Notes: generated by a model not told the origin, from the letters alone. 64,000 bases of DNA from Emiliania huxleyi CCMP1516 (GCF_000372725.1 NW_005200880.1:212550-276549), one strand, 5' to 3'; counted from the stretch's first letter, positions 31,417 through 41,623 are shown. Program-made: numbers and translations.

Positions 31417-33756
31417 ATGCGCCGCGACTTCAAGAGGCCTCGCGATAACGAGTCGTACGGGCAGAGCAGGTGGCGGAACGGCGAGCCTCGCTGGCGCGAC
31501 GAGCGGCGGCGCAACGAGCCATGCCGGCGCGACGAGCCGCGATGGCGAGACGAGCCGCGAGGGCGCAACGAGCGTGAGCTGCTGCAAAGACCATGGAACC
31601 GCCCGCCGCTGCCGCCTCGATGGGCGCCTCCGCCGCCTCCGGGCGGTCCGTCGCCGCCGCCACCGCCGCGAAGGACAGGTGGTCCGCCGCAGTCGCCCTC
31701 ACGCCGGCCAAACCCGGCAGTGCGCAATGAGCCGCCCTCGTTTGGCCGCTCTGCCGCCGTTGGTCAGCTCAACGCCAAGCAACTGAGCTCCTACATCTCG
31801 AATGCTGGCGGCGTCGACGAGCTGCTCGGGCTCTTTGCTGCCCACAGCGCGAGCTTGAACCACATCCACGCAGGAAATATGTGGAACAAACTGGGCAAGC
31901 AGCGCATAGCCGAGCAGCGGCACGAGGAGCAGCTTGAGCGGCTGGTGCGGCGCACGATCGCTCTCGTTTCGTCGTGCAATGCGCGAGCACTGGCGAACAT
32001 CGCGAACGGCGTGGCAAAGTGCCGGCAGCCAGTGAGTGTGGTGCGCCCGCTCTACGCGGCGGTGGCGAAGGCGGCGGTTCGCGGCGGGCTAGATCGCTTC
32101 AACCCCCGGGACCTAGCCAACACAGTGTGGGCGTATGCGACAGCGGGCGTGGCTGCAGACGCGCTGTACGCGGCGGTGACGGAGGAGGCGGTGCGCGGCG
32201 GGATGACTGGTTTCAAGCCGCAAGACCTGGCCATGACGGTGTGGGCGTATGCGACAGCGGGCGTGGCTGCAGACGCGCTGTACGCGGCGGTGGCGGATGC
32301 GGCGGTGCGCGGCGGGCTGGCTGGCTTTACGCCTCAGAATCTGGCCAGCACTGTGTGGGCGTATGCGACGGCGGGCGTGGCTGCGGACGCGCTGTACGCG
32401 GCGGTGGCGGATGCGGCGGTGCGCGGCGGGCTGGCTGGCTTCAACCCTCAGGCCCTGGCCAACACGGTGTGGGCGTATGCGACAGCGGGCGTGGCTGCAG
32501 AGCCGCTGTTCGCGGCGGTGGCGGAGGCGGCGGTGCGCGGCGGGCTGGCTGGCTTCAAACCGCAGGAGTTGGCCAACACGGTGTGGGCGTATGCGACAGC
32601 GGGCGTGGCTGCAGACGCGCTGTACGCGGCGGTGGCGGAGGCGGCGGTGCGCGGAGGGCTGGCTGGCTTCAAGCCGCAGGACTTGTCCAACACGGTGTGG
32701 GCGTATGCGGCGGCGAATCGGTGTCTCCCTTCGCTTTTTGCTGATTGCTCGCGCGTGATCAGCGATTCTCTCGCGCAAGACCCAGCGAGGTGGGGCATCG
32801 AGAACCGCGCCCAGCTGCACCAGTGGCAGCTCTGGCTCTTCCTGGAACACGGTGCAGAAGCGCAGCAGTATCTTCTCTCCGACTCCCAGCGCCAGCTTTG
32901 CTGTGACGCCATGCAAGCCCAAGGCACGCAAGTGAAGATCTCCGAGTTGCAACGCTCCGTCGCGGATTCCCTCGCCTCCATCCAGCCCGGCCTCGAGGAG
33001 GAGCATCTCGAGCCGTGCACCGGATACTCGCTCGACTTGGCGCTTCCCTCCTCACGCATCGCGATCGAGGTTGACGGCCCGTCTCACTTCCTGCGGCCAG
33101 ACAGCCAAGGTGTGCGCGCGCCCAGCGGCACAACGATGCTCAAGCGGCGGCTCCTCGCGGCTGCTGGCTGGCGGGTGATCAGCGTTCCATTCTACGACTG
33201 GGATCGCTTGAACACGGCCGATGAGCGTCAAGCCTACTTGGAGCGAGCGGTCGGCCCCCCGTGCGCGGCAGCTCCACAGGCATCGCCAGGAGGATATACC
33301 TCGCTCCCCAGCTGCAGCAGCCCCTTGCCAGCCCGGTCCAGCAGCCCGAACGCTAGCCGCGCACAAGGGCCGGACTACGAAGCTGACAGCTGCGGCAGCC
33401 CCAGCGGCAGCCCCAGCCCCCAGCATGAAGAGGGATGGACCTCCCTCGCGGCCGGTGCCTCTTCAATGGAGCTGAGCCTCGAGGTGCGGAGCGAGGTGGA
33501 GCGGTACGCGCTGACCGAAGGCCGCCTGAGGAGGCTCGTGGAGGAGCGAGGGAAGGTCTTTAGCGCCACAGTGGCCAGCACGGTCGTCGACAGGCTTTGC
33601 GGATTCATCGTGGCCGCCAAAGGCATGAGCGGCACGGCGCACTACGCGCTGCAAGCGACTACAGAGGTCTCGGCTGAGGAGGCACGCGCCAACGTCAGGA
33701 CTCTGCACAAAAACTTGGAGAAACAGGTGCAGAGGCGGCAGCGGCAGTGGAGTTGA
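31417..33756 (+). CDS. OPR-like repeat protein with RAP domain (organelle RNA-binding)
   Basis: The first ATG in frame is at 31417 (MRRDFKRPRDNESYGQSRWR). The N-terminus is Arg-rich, then Pro-rich (residues 60-110). Six near-identical 38-residue repeats follow (F-x-PQDLANTVWAYATAGVAAD, ALYAAVAEAAVRGGLAG), typical of octotricopeptide-type helical repeats. A RAP domain comes next (GYSLDLALPSSRIAIEVDGP, SHFL, LLAAAGWRVISVPFYDW). OPR/RAP proteins bind chloroplast or mitochondrial RNA and control its processing, stability or translation. After the RAP domain is a Ser/Pro linker and a helical tail (LEVRSEVERYALTEGRLRRL). The protein is about 779 aa and intronless. The DNA of repeats 2-6 is nearly identical, a sign of recent expansion. 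Confidence 0.85.
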   Translation: MRRDFKRPRDNESYGQSRWRNGEPRWRDERRRNEPCRRDEPRWRDEPRGRNERELLQRPWNRPPLPPRWAPPPPPGGPSPPPPPRRTGGPPQSPSRRPNPAVRNEPPSFGRSAAVGQLNAKQLSSYISNAGGVDELLGLFAAHSASLNHIHAGNMWNKLGKQRIAEQRHEEQLERLVRRTIALVSSCNARALANIANGVAKCRQPVSVVRPLYAAVAKAAVRGGLDRFNPRDLANTVWAYATAGVAADALYAAVTEEAVRGGMTGFKPQDLAMTVWAYATAGVAADALYAAVADAAVRGGLAGFTPQNLASTVWAYATAGVAADALYAAVADAAVRGGLAGFNPQALANTVWAYATAGVAAEPLFAAVAEAAVRGGLAGFKPQELANTVWAYATAGVAADALYAAVAEAAVRGGLAGFKPQDLSNTVWAYAAANRCLPSLFADCSRVISDSLAQDPARWGIENRAQLHQWQLWLFLEHGAEAQQYLLSDSQRQLCCDAMQAQGTQVKISELQRSVADSLASIQPGLEEEHLEPCTGYSLDLALPSSRIAIEVDGPSHFLRPDSQGVRAPSGTTMLKRRLLAAAGWRVISVPFYDWDRLNTADERQAYLERAVGPPCAAAPQASPGGYTSLPSCSSPLPARSSSPNASRAQGPDYEADSCGSPSGSPSPQHEEGWTSLAAGASSMELSLEVRSEVERYALTEGRLRRLVEERGKVFSATVASTVVDRLCGFIVAAKGMSGTAHYALQATTEVSAEEARANVRTLHKNLEKQVQRRQRQWS

Positions 33757-33882
33757 GTGAGGTGTGCCATGGTCTGTCGGGAGAAGAAAAGTGTTTGGAA
33801 AAGGCTACAAGAAAAAGAAAAACGCCATGTATGGCCACTTCGCCGCTGGCCGCCTCAGCGATGCCCGCAAGCTCAGCTCCCG

Positions 33883-34190
33883 ATGCTTGCTCCACCTCCT
33901 CTCGCCGTGCCGGCCGAGGCGACTGGCGCATCCGCTCGCACCGGCGGCGTAGCGGCTGCACGAAAGGCCCACGCGCCACGCCTGAGTGCACGTCTCGGCG
34001 TGGTGACAATGTGCGCCGGTGCGCCTGCGTCTGCCGAGCTCGCCTACCACCGTGCCATCGGCTTCGAGCGTGTCTTTCTCTACCTCGACGACGCGTCGGA
34101 CGAGTACTGGCAGTCGCTGGCTCTGCCCGACGGTGGCGACGGCGTGGTGGTGACGCGCTGCGACGCCAAGTGCTCCAAGTGTTGCACGAA
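33883..34190 (+). pseudogene. GT92/DUF23-like glycosyltransferase fragment
   Basis: The frame reads RLGVVTMCAGAPASAELAYH, RAIGFERVFLYLDDASDEYW, QSLALPDGGDGVVVTRCDAK. This is the opening of family 92 and related glycosyltransferases (substrate loop E-x-x-x-x-H-x-x-x-G-x-x-x-x-x-x-Y-D-D-x-S-x-D). The match stops at about 34185 in a poly-C and CA-rich stretch, and the following DNA belongs to the opposite-strand MUN gene. The catalytic DxD-type remainder is missing. It may be a 5' exon whose downstream part was lost, or a truncated copy. Confidence 0.45.
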
Positions 34191-34266
34191 GTTCATACCC
34201 CCCCCCCACCCACCCACCCACACACCTCTCACCTGGCCACATCCTCTCCCCCGCCACACACACTCT

Positions 34267-37200
34267 TCAAAACGACTGCGTCACTTCCGAGGACGGTGTT
34301 CTCTCCGCCTCTGGCGTCGTGACCTGGAGCTGGGGCGAGGAAGAGGTGGCGGCCGCCACAGTGGCGCCGCTCCCTGACCGCTGCAGCAACATGTTGCCAC
34401 TGTAGCAGCGCTCGCGCACCGACTCGGGCTTGGCATCCTGCCGCTGCAGCACGCGTTGGAGCCACGCGCGGTGCGAGGCGACAAACGCCTTGGCGGCCGG
34501 GTCGGCGGCCGCGCGGTGCAGCACAACGCGGCCGAGGTTGGCGCGCGTGAAGGGGTCGCGCTCGTCCGTGTCGGGCAGCCGCTCCGCCTCGTCGACGAAG
34601 CGCGCGGTGAGCTCGCCGGTGGGGAGGTGCATCAGCCGGACGATCCCGAGCAGCCGCTCCGACACGAGGTCGACCTCCTCCTCCGCGAGGCCGTGGACCG
34701 TCCCCTCCTACGAGGCGCAGAGCAGGCACGGCGCGTCAAGACGGAGGAGCGGGGCCGCGCGTCGACGCGCTCGCGGTGGCCGGGCCGTGCCCTCGTCGCC
34801 CGCTGGCTGTGCTCCGTGCGGCACCAAAAGGGGGGAGAGGCGGACCGAGGGGGAGAGGCGGACCGAGGGGGCGCGCGGGGGAGGGGGCGGGGGGCGGGGC
34901 AAATCGGCACACCGCGTCGCGAGCGACGAAGAACTCGCGGAGGAGCTGCACGTCCTCGAGCAGGGAGGGCGCGTCGCCCGGCACAAAGACGCGTCTCGGC
35001 CCGCCGTCGAGGAGGATCCGCTCGAGCGCCTGCGGTGTGAACAGCGTCTCTTCACACCTCTGGCTGTGAACAGCTCGAGGACGATCCGCTCGAGCGCAGT
35101 GCGGTGAGGCGGCGCGCGCCTCGGTGTGAGTGTCCGCGGGCGCGCCTAGGCCTCCTGCGACTCTACCTCTACCTGCGTGCGTGTTTGTGCGTGCGTGTGC
35201 GTGTGCGTGCGTGCGTGCGTGCGTGCGTGTGTGTGCGTGTTTGTGCGTGCGTGCGTGTTTGTGCGTGTGCGTGCGTGTGTGCGTGCGTGACGAGGCCAGC
35301 TCGCGCGCCTGCACCACCGCGACCAGCACACCCCGCACGGCCGCATCGCGCAGCTCCGAGTTGTCCGCCTCGAGCTGCGCGCCTCCGCCGCCGCCCGCCT
35401 CCGCCGCCGCCTCGGCGAGGACGGAGGAGGACCAGCGGCCGTGCTCGCGCCCCGACATGGCGACGGCGATGCCGGGGGAGGCGGGGGCCCGGGAGGCGTC
35501 GCGCGTGGGCGAGGGCGGCGCGGAGTCGGAGAGCAGGTCCTCGCCGAGCTTGCCGAGCACCTCCTCGAGGAGCTCGACGAGCAGCGGCGTGCCGTCGGCC
35601 GAGCCGGCGGAGGGCGACGAGAGCGTCGGCTTGAGGGGCGAGCGAGGGTCCACCTTGCCCGAGACGTCGCGCTCGCGGCAGTAGAGCTCGTCGAAGAGCG
35701 GCCCCTTCAGGTCCTGGTAGACCACCTTTGCGCCGAGGAACCAGCAGAGCTCGGCGCAGGACGCGGCCACCGCCTCTGGCGCGCCCGCGTGCAGGATGGT
35801 CGTGGGGGAGGGCTCCTCCTCGGCGGCCGACGCGCCGTCCGCCACGCGCCGCGCGACGAGCGCGGCCCACGAGTCGTCAATCATGGCCGAGAGCGCGTCG
35901 AGCTGCGCGATGCAAAACGAGAGCGAGTGCAGCCGCACGCACAGCGCGCCGACGGTGTTTGCCGCCTGCAGCACCGACTTCTTGCGGCCCTGCTCGGCGA
36001 GGAGCGACTTGATGCCGGTGGCGAAGCCCTTGGTGAGGCCGCCGAGGTCCTGCAGCTCGGGGTACGACGGCTTGGGCGGCAGGAGGGAGGCGTCCGAGCC
36101 GAGCTCCTGCCGCATCCGGTTAACAAACTTGTTGAGGATGAAGAAGCAGCGCGCCTGTTCACAGCTGGGGGTGTGAGCGGCGGCGTCTCCTCACACCTCC
36201 AGCCGTGAGGATGAAGAAGCAGCGCGCCGCCACCGTCTCGACCCACTCGGCCAGCATCGGCCCGCCGTGGCGCGCGGGCTCGAAGAAGACGTCGAGCGAC
36301 GAGGAGAAGAGGGTGAAGAGGTCCCACACAACCGCGGCGTGCCGGTGCCCGTCGGCGAGCCCCATCGCCTCCCACCGCTCGCGCTGCCAGGCGGCCTCGA
36401 GCTCGTCGTCGAACCGCGTCGTCAGGTTGGCCGTGTACTCCGCCATCAGAGGCTCGACGATGCCGTACACGTCGGCGAGGCGGGGCAAGCCTCGCGCGAC
36501 GTAGAGCCGGTTGAGCGACTCGAGCGGCGGCCAGAGCGGCGCCCACTCGCCGAGCGCGTCCATCTTGTCCGATGCGGACAGCGCCGCGTCCTGCAAGTGC
36601 TCCATCGCCTGTTCACAGCTCGAGGTGTGAAGAGACGCCGTTCACAGCGCCGCGTCCTGCAGGGGCTCCGTATCGCCGAGGACGAGACGGCGCGCCAGCG
36701 GCCGGACCACAGCCGGAGGACGGAGTCGAGCGAGTCTGCGCTCGCGTACGGCGCAAAGGCGGGCGCAAAGACGGTCGCCTCGAGCACCGCGTCCTGGTAG
36801 AGCAGCTCGGTCAGCTCGACGAGCTGCGCAGGCCGCAGGTCGTGCAGCGCCGCGTGCAGCTCGAGCTTCTGCAGCCGACACTCCCACCGCCTCGCCGCCG
36901 ACGTGCGCAGCAGCGAGCGCGCCTGCTCGGCGAGGAGGACGGAGAGCTCCTCGGCAGTCGGGAGCGGCGGCGGGAGCCCCTTGCCCTTCCGCTCCGCCTC
37001 CGCCGCCGCCGCCGCCTCGGCGGCCCGGGCCGCGGCCTCCTCGGCCTCGCGGGCGGCGGCGGCGGCGGCAGCCTCGCGCTGGGTACGCTTGGCGAGCGCT
37101 TCGTCGTGCCGCGAGGAGAGCTTCGCGGCGGTGCGGCGGAGGGCACTCGCGAGGTCCTCCGCCTCGCGCAGCTTGCGCTGCGCGATGGCGCGGTGGCGCG

Positions 37201-40200
37201 GGTTGAGGTCGCCGTCGGCGTGCGCGGAGTCGTCGAGCACGTGCCGGTACATTGCGATCGCGGCGCCGCAGCGCGAGTTCTTGAGCTGCATGTTTGCGGC
37301 AGAGATCAGGGTGGGCACCTGCGGCGAGAGCGTGTACGCCGCCTCGAAGCACGCGAGCGCCCGTCGCGGGTCGTGCTCCGAGTTGGAGGAGTGGCCAGCC
37401 TTGATGAGCGCGAGAGCGTCCGCCTGGTCGGCCAGCTCCTGCACGCTGCCGGCCGCGCCCCCGCCGCTCGCCGCGGCCGCGTCGCTTGCGGCGGGCTCCG
37501 CGCCGACCGCCCTCCCCGCCGCCTCCGCCTCCGCCGAGGAGATGGAGGAGATGGAGGAGGCGGAGCCCGCGCGCGCGAGGCGCGGCGAGCCCGAGAGCGG
37601 CGGCAGGCCAAGCACGTCCCGCACCACCGGGTCGGCGCGCGCCTGACACGGGACTCAAATGAGTGACTGACTTCCTCAACTACTTCGCCCACTACCGAGG
37701 CTCGCGCGCGCCTGGCACGGACCGCGCGCGAGGAGCTCCTGCAGCGCGTCGTGCCCGCCCTCGAGCCGCGCCTCGGTCGCAAGCAGCTTCGAACTAAATA
37801 TTAAGTCATTGAAGGAACTAGCAGTGAATTAATGCCCTCGAGCCGCGCCTCGGTCGCGAGCAGCTTCTCCCACAGCGCCTCCGGGCTCGCCTCGCCCTCC
37901 TCCTCGGCGGGCGCGGGCTCGGCCTCCCCCGACGCTGCGGCGGCCGCCTCGTCGGCACGCTTGAGCGACAGCTCCTCGGCGGAGAGGAGGTAGAGCTGCG
38001 CGTCGATGCCCGCCGCGTCCGCGTGCTCGTGCGCCAAGGCGACGAGCGTGAAGTAGGCGCCCGCCGTGTCGGCGAACGCCGCCGCCGACAGCTGCAGCGG
38101 CCCGTCGGCGGCGAAGACCGTGTGGTAGTCGAGGAGGAGCGAGTGGAGGAAGCGCAGGATGGAAGGGAGGCCCTCGACGTGGTCGCGCCGGTCGTGCGGC
38201 CGCCACACCTCGCGCGAAGTGTGGAGCCGGCGCAGCTCGCGGCGCAGCGCGGACGCCGCGTCGCTCGCGCGCCGCGCCAGCGCCTCCTTGAGCGGCGTTT
38301 CGTCCGGCAGCTGCGCCGCCGCCAGCCAGCCCTGAAAGGCGCGCTGCAGCACGCACAGCTCGTGCTGGTGCAGCGAGATGCCGAGCGTCGCCCTCGCGGC
38401 CGCGAGCGCGCCGCTCTCGAGCAGCCGCGCCACCTCCGCCTCCACCGGCCGCCCGTCGCCGCCCTCGCCGCCCTCAAAGAGGCTGTCCACCAGCGGCTGG
38501 TACAGGCCGACCGACGCCGGGTACATGAAGGGCAGCGTCGCCTCGGGCGAGGGCACGTCTTGCCACACGGTGCCGAGGCGGCTGTACACGTTCCACGCCA
38601 GGGTGTTGAGCCGGCGGAGTGCCAGCTGCAGCGCGGCGGCCGCCCCCTCGGCGGCGCTGCCCAAGTTGGGGAGCACCTCGTCGAGGCTGATGGCCTAAGG
38701 GGAGGTAAGGCCAGGCAAACTTCTCCACACACACGAGGTGGTGGGGCAAGGGCCAGGCAACCCTCGCGTCTCCACGTCTAACGACAGGAGCCCCGCACGG
38801 CATTAAAGGTGCGAGGCCCAGTGCGCGTGGGCGAGCAGTGTGTGTGTGCGTGCGTGTGTGTGCGTGTGCGTGTGTGCGTGTGTGCGTGTGTGCGTGCGTG
38901 TGTGCGTGCGTGTGCGTGCGCGTGTGTGTGTGTGTGCGTGTGTGCGTGCGTGCGTGCGTGCGTGCGTGTGTGTTGATGGCCTGCAGCAACGCCTCGACCT
39001 CCTCCCGCCGCAACTCGCGCCGCTGGTCGACATCGACGGCAACCGGCCAGCTCGTGTCGGCTGGCGCGCTCGCCACGGCGGCGAGCAAGCCGGCGCCAAA
39101 GGCGGCCAGCTGCCGCTCGCCAAACGCGCGCCTAGGGGAAGGCTTTGGGAAGGGTCGGGCGAGGGTTCGTAGGACGGTTCAGCTGCCGCTCTCTCCACGG
39201 GCGCGCCACTCTGAGGAGGAGGGGAAGTGCTCGCGCGAGAGGGACTGCAGCAGCAGCAGCCGGTACGGCACGTACACCTGCAGGTAGTTCGTCACTTAAT
39301 TGCCTACTCCACTACTTAATTAAGGTACGGCACGTACACCTGCAGGTCGCGGAACAGCGACGCGACGGCGCGGCCCCCGACCATGTCATCCCCGAGCCCC
39401 GGCTCCGACCAAACGTCCCAGCCGGGCGGAGGCACGGGCAGCCGCAGCAGACGCGACAGCCGCGCCGACGTCTCGCCCGCCACGCCGAAGCGCGCCCGCA
39501 TCTCACGCACGGCGGCCTGCTCGACGCGCGCCGTGCCCGCGCCGCCGCCGCGCTGCCCCGCCGCCGCGCCCGCGCCGCTACCCCGCCGAGGAGCAAACAG
39601 CGCGCCGCCGTCGCGGCTCGGCCCGTCCGACGCCCCCTGCGGGCGGGACGAGTCGTCGGCGAGGAGCCTCCCCACCCACTGGCTCGCCAGCACCCGCGTG
39701 CTGATCCAGCGCCCTAGCTCCGACCCGCCCTCGTCGCCCTCCGACGCGCCCGACATCTGCGCGCCGAGCGAGGCGCCGCGCGCAAGCGCCGGCTGCGCGT
39801 CCACGTCGGCCGGCGCCTCGTCGGGGCGGTAGAGGGCGGAGGAGAGGTTGCGGGAGAGCTCCTCGGCGAGCATGTCGAAGCTCTGCGGGTCCAGGTCCAG
39901 CTCGGGCGGGAGCGGCTCCTCTGCGCCCTCTCCCGCATCCGCCGCGAGCGCCCTCTTCTCCGCGCCAAGCGTCGCCACCTCCTCGGGCGGCGGCGGCACC
40001 GGCGCCGGTCCCGGTGGCGGCTCCGGCGGCCCCGGCGGCGCCAAGTCGGGCTCCGGGTCGGTCGTGGGAAGCAGCAGGAGCAGCGCCTCGAATGCCAGCA
40101 GTTGTCGCTGCGCCTCATCGAGCGGCCAGCAGCCGCCTTCGCGCCATGGCAGGCCGTCGTCGGACGAGGCCTTGGGCAGCACGAGCAGATCCTTGAGACG

Positions 40201-40419
40201 AAGGAGCGCGAGCTCCTCCGCCGCCACCTCGGACGCGTCGGACGTCCTGCTGGAAGCCGCCGCCTCTGCCACCGCCTGTTCAGCTGCCTCGTCCTCGGCG
40301 GCCTCATCCTCTGTAGCTGGCCGCGCGGCAAACGCCCGCGACGAGCGCGCGAAGGTAGCGCTCTCCGCCGCCACCTTCTCGGCCAGGACGCGGGCGGCGT
40401 CGTCGGTATCCTCGCTCAT
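34267..40419 (-). CDS. MUN-domain protein (DUF810, PATROL1-like), 11 exons
   Basis: The C-terminal part matches plant PATROL1-type MUN proteins: [87 protein letters not shown]. The N-terminal exon ([20 protein letters not shown]) contains [20 protein letters not shown] and [21 protein letters not shown]. Exons in coding order: 40419-39340, 39277-39207, 39131-38981, 38694-37849, 37771-37712, 37642-36677, 36608-36228, 36154-35309, 35145-35098, 35029-34916, 34707-34267. Every phase closes, giving about 1,667 aa. MUN proteins tether vesicles and drive trafficking of membrane proteins to the cell surface. Eight introns start GC, one GT, one is ambiguous. Nine show a direct repeat across their two splice sites. 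A second copy of the 5' exon begins at 63618. Confidence 0.8.
35030..35097 (-). other. Intron 9 of MUN gene with about 23-bp direct repeat and family insert
   Basis: GC-AG, 68 nt. GCGCTCGAGCGGATCGTCCT begins the intron and GCGCTCGAGCGGATCCTCCT begins the next exon. The insert reads CTGTTCACAGCCAGAGGTGT then GAAGAGACGCTGTTCACACC, the clearest copy of the insert family. Splicing yields [15 protein letters not shown]. Confidence 0.85.
35146..35308 (-). other. Intron 8 of MUN gene, GC-AG, with GT-rich tract
   Basis: 163 nt. CAG|GCGCGC at the donor and TAG|GCGCGC at the acceptor. 35175-35287 is a GTGC/GTGT microsatellite. It leaves a 48-nt exon (35145-35098) before intron 9. Phase closes exactly. 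Confidence 0.65.
36155..36227 (-). other. Intron 7 of MUN gene with 22-bp direct repeat and family insert
   Basis: GC-AG, 73 nt. GCGCGCTGCTTCTTCATCCT plus CA starts the intron and also starts the next exon, without mismatch. The insert contains GGCTGGAGGTGTGAGGAGAC and later CCCAGCTGTGAACAG. Splicing gives [18 protein letters not shown]. Confidence 0.87.
36609..36676 (-). other. Intron 6 of MUN gene with about 30-bp direct repeat and family insert
   Basis: GC-AG, 68 nt. The intron start GCGATACGGAGCCCCTGCAG then GACGCGGCGCTGT parallels the next exon GCGATGGAGCACTTGCAGGA then CGCGGCGCTGT; the intronic copy has drifted and gained 2 nt. The insert (GTGAACGGCGTCTCTTCACA then CCTCGAGCTGTGAACAG) is related, in reverse orientation, to those of introns 7 and 9. 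Confidence 0.85.
37643..37711 (-). other. Intron 5 of MUN gene with 17-bp direct repeat
   Basis: GC-AG, 69 nt. CCGTGCCAG|GCGCGCGC at the donor and CCGTGTCAG|GCGCGCGC at the acceptor differ at one base. Splicing gives [20 protein letters not shown]. Confidence 0.82.
37772..37848 (-). other. Intron 4 of MUN gene with 34-bp direct repeat
   Basis: GC-AG, 77 nt. The coding-strand 34-mer GAAGCTGCTCGCGACCGAGG plus CGCGGCTCGAGGGC recurs with one difference (C/T). Both copies contain CCGAG|GCGCGG, so both splice sites lie inside the duplicated sequence. The insert between copies is 43 nt and AT-rich (ATTAATTCACTGC...). Splicing gives [19 protein letters not shown]. Confidence 0.85.
38695..38980 (-). 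other. Intron 3 of MUN gene, GC-AG, with long GT/CA microsatellite
   Basis: 286 nt. The donor CTGCAG|GCCATCA and the acceptor CTTAG|GCCATCA share AGGCCATCA. 38838-38972 is an alternating GTGT/GTGC tract. Splicing joins EVEALLQ to [12 protein letters not shown]. Confidence 0.75.
39132..39206 (-). other. Intron 2 of MUN gene with degenerate direct repeat
   Basis: GC-AG intron of 75 nt. The intron start (GCGCGCCCGTGGAGAGAGCG then GCAGCTG) resembles the next exon start (GCGCGCGTTTGGCGAGCGGC then AGCTG). Splicing gives [18 protein letters not shown] in frame. Confidence 0.7.
39262..39347 (-). other. Intron 1 of MUN gene (39278-39339) flanked by exact 24-bp direct repeat
   Basis: GGTACGGCACGTACACCTGC plus CAGGT-side bases occur at 39262-39285 and 39324-39347. 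On the coding strand both copies contain CTGCAG|GTGTACG, so the upstream copy supplies the GT donor and the downstream copy the AG acceptor. The intron is 62 nt, and the 38 nt between copies are AT-rich. Splicing restores [13 protein letters not shown]. Confidence 0.85.
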
Positions 40420-40783
40420 GCTCGCGTCCGGCGCTCCGCGCCGACTTCTTCGTCTCGGCGAAGGGAGAAAAACGCCCCCGATGCCCTGCGCCAAGAAAAC
40501 GAGAAATCCTTCCAAGATCCTGCTCGTGCAGGTGGGGACCCTGTCCTTCTCCCGCCCCGGAGTGGTCAAAAATACTGCTCTTCACCTCAGGTCGTTGTTG
40601 CAGGTTCGTACACAATTACAGCTGCGCACACTGGCGGCAATAAGACAGGTACACCAGGGACAAGAACCGGCTGCACGCCGGCGCCGACGCCCCTACCCGG
40701 ACACCCCTCGCGCGTCTGAGATCAGTACTCGAGTACGCGCTCGCACAGGACGTAACTTGGAGAGATATCCAAAGGCACTAGGG

Positions 40784-41623
40784 TCATCGACCACGGTGCC
40801 GGCACGCCAACCGCCAGAGGGGCACCGCAGCAGAGTCGGGCGATGGCGCCGCCTCGCGATCTGCGGTGGCACGTACTGGTCGCTCCGACAGGTCCGCCGC
40901 ATTTACGAGTATGGAGACGTACGCGAGCGGGTCGATGAGGTAGTACGAGATGCCCAAGATTGCGCCACTCCACTGTAGCGCCGCCTTGTCGTCGCTCAAC
41001 GTGCCCGCACGCCACTCGGCAACGTAGGCGCTCATCAACGCAATCGTCGCCGTCACGGCGACTGCGGCCCACACGGCGCACACGATTGCCCTCCTCCGCC
41101 ACTCATGATGAACAGGCACACAGAGGACAAAGACCGACAGCTCCAGCACCTGCGCCAGCGGCAGCATGACGTAGGTGGCGCACGCAAAGCCGTCATGCAG
41201 CGACGAGTTGTCCTCGATCGTGACAATGGCGACGCCGAGCAAGGTACCAAGCGCGCCCGCACCCGAGAGCGCGCTCAGCAGCACGAGCATGCTGTAGATG
41301 CGCGTGGACTTGATGTGCGGCACCTGGAGCAGGAGCGCCAGGCGAAAGACGCCGAGCACCAGGGCCTGGGCAACGACGAGCGCGAAGCCCGTGCGAGAGA
41401 TGGCGAGGTTCGCAGTCTGGCCTGGCCACTGCCCCATCAGGTACGTCGAGATGGGTTGCAAGCCCTGGTCGGGCAAAGCGTCAGTGTCATTGTCGTAGAC
41501 GGCCTTGCAGATGACGAGCGCGAGGACAAAGGTGGTGATGAGGGCGAGAGAGAGGGAGCGGAGCAGGATCCGGCAGCAGCGCGAGCGGCGAGCCAAGCCC
41601 GCGAGCGGCGAAAGCGGCGCCAT
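40784..41623 (-). CDS. Multi-pass membrane protein, Frag1/DRAM/Sfk1-like (left arm copy)
   Basis: The first ATG gives MAPLSPLAGLARRSRCCRIL and a product of about 279 aa. Hydrophobic segments are visible at LSLALITTFVLALVI, FALVVAQALVLGVFRLALLL, LVLLSALSGAGALGTLLGVA, YVMLPLAQVLELSVFVLCV, AIVCAVWAAVAVTATIALM and AILGISYYLIDPLAYVSILV, about six helices. The order PISTYLMGQWPGQT, an Arg after helix 2 and an H-D before helix 4 resembles the Frag1/DRAM/Sfk1 family of endomembrane proteins. The assignment is by pattern only. Identical in sequence to the right-arm copy by eye. Confidence 0.5.
   Translation of the reverse strand: MAPLSPLAGLARRSRCCRILLRSLSLALITTFVLALVICKAVYDNDTDALPDQGLQPISTYLMGQWPGQTANLAISRTGFALVVAQALVLGVFRLALLLQVPHIKSTRIYSMLVLLSALSGAGALGTLLGVAIVTIEDNSSLHDGFACATYVMLPLAQVLELSVFVLCVPVHHEWRRRAIVCAVWAAVAVTATIALMSAYVAEWRAGTLSDDKAALQWSGAILGISYYLIDPLAYVSILVNAADLSERPVRATADREAAPSPDSAAVPLWRLACRHRGR

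Noticed and set aside
35104..35684. Plus-strand Cys-Val-Arg frames over GT tracts in the MUN gene
   Set aside because: The tract lies in intron 8 of the minus-strand gene; the frames carry no motif outside the microsatellite.
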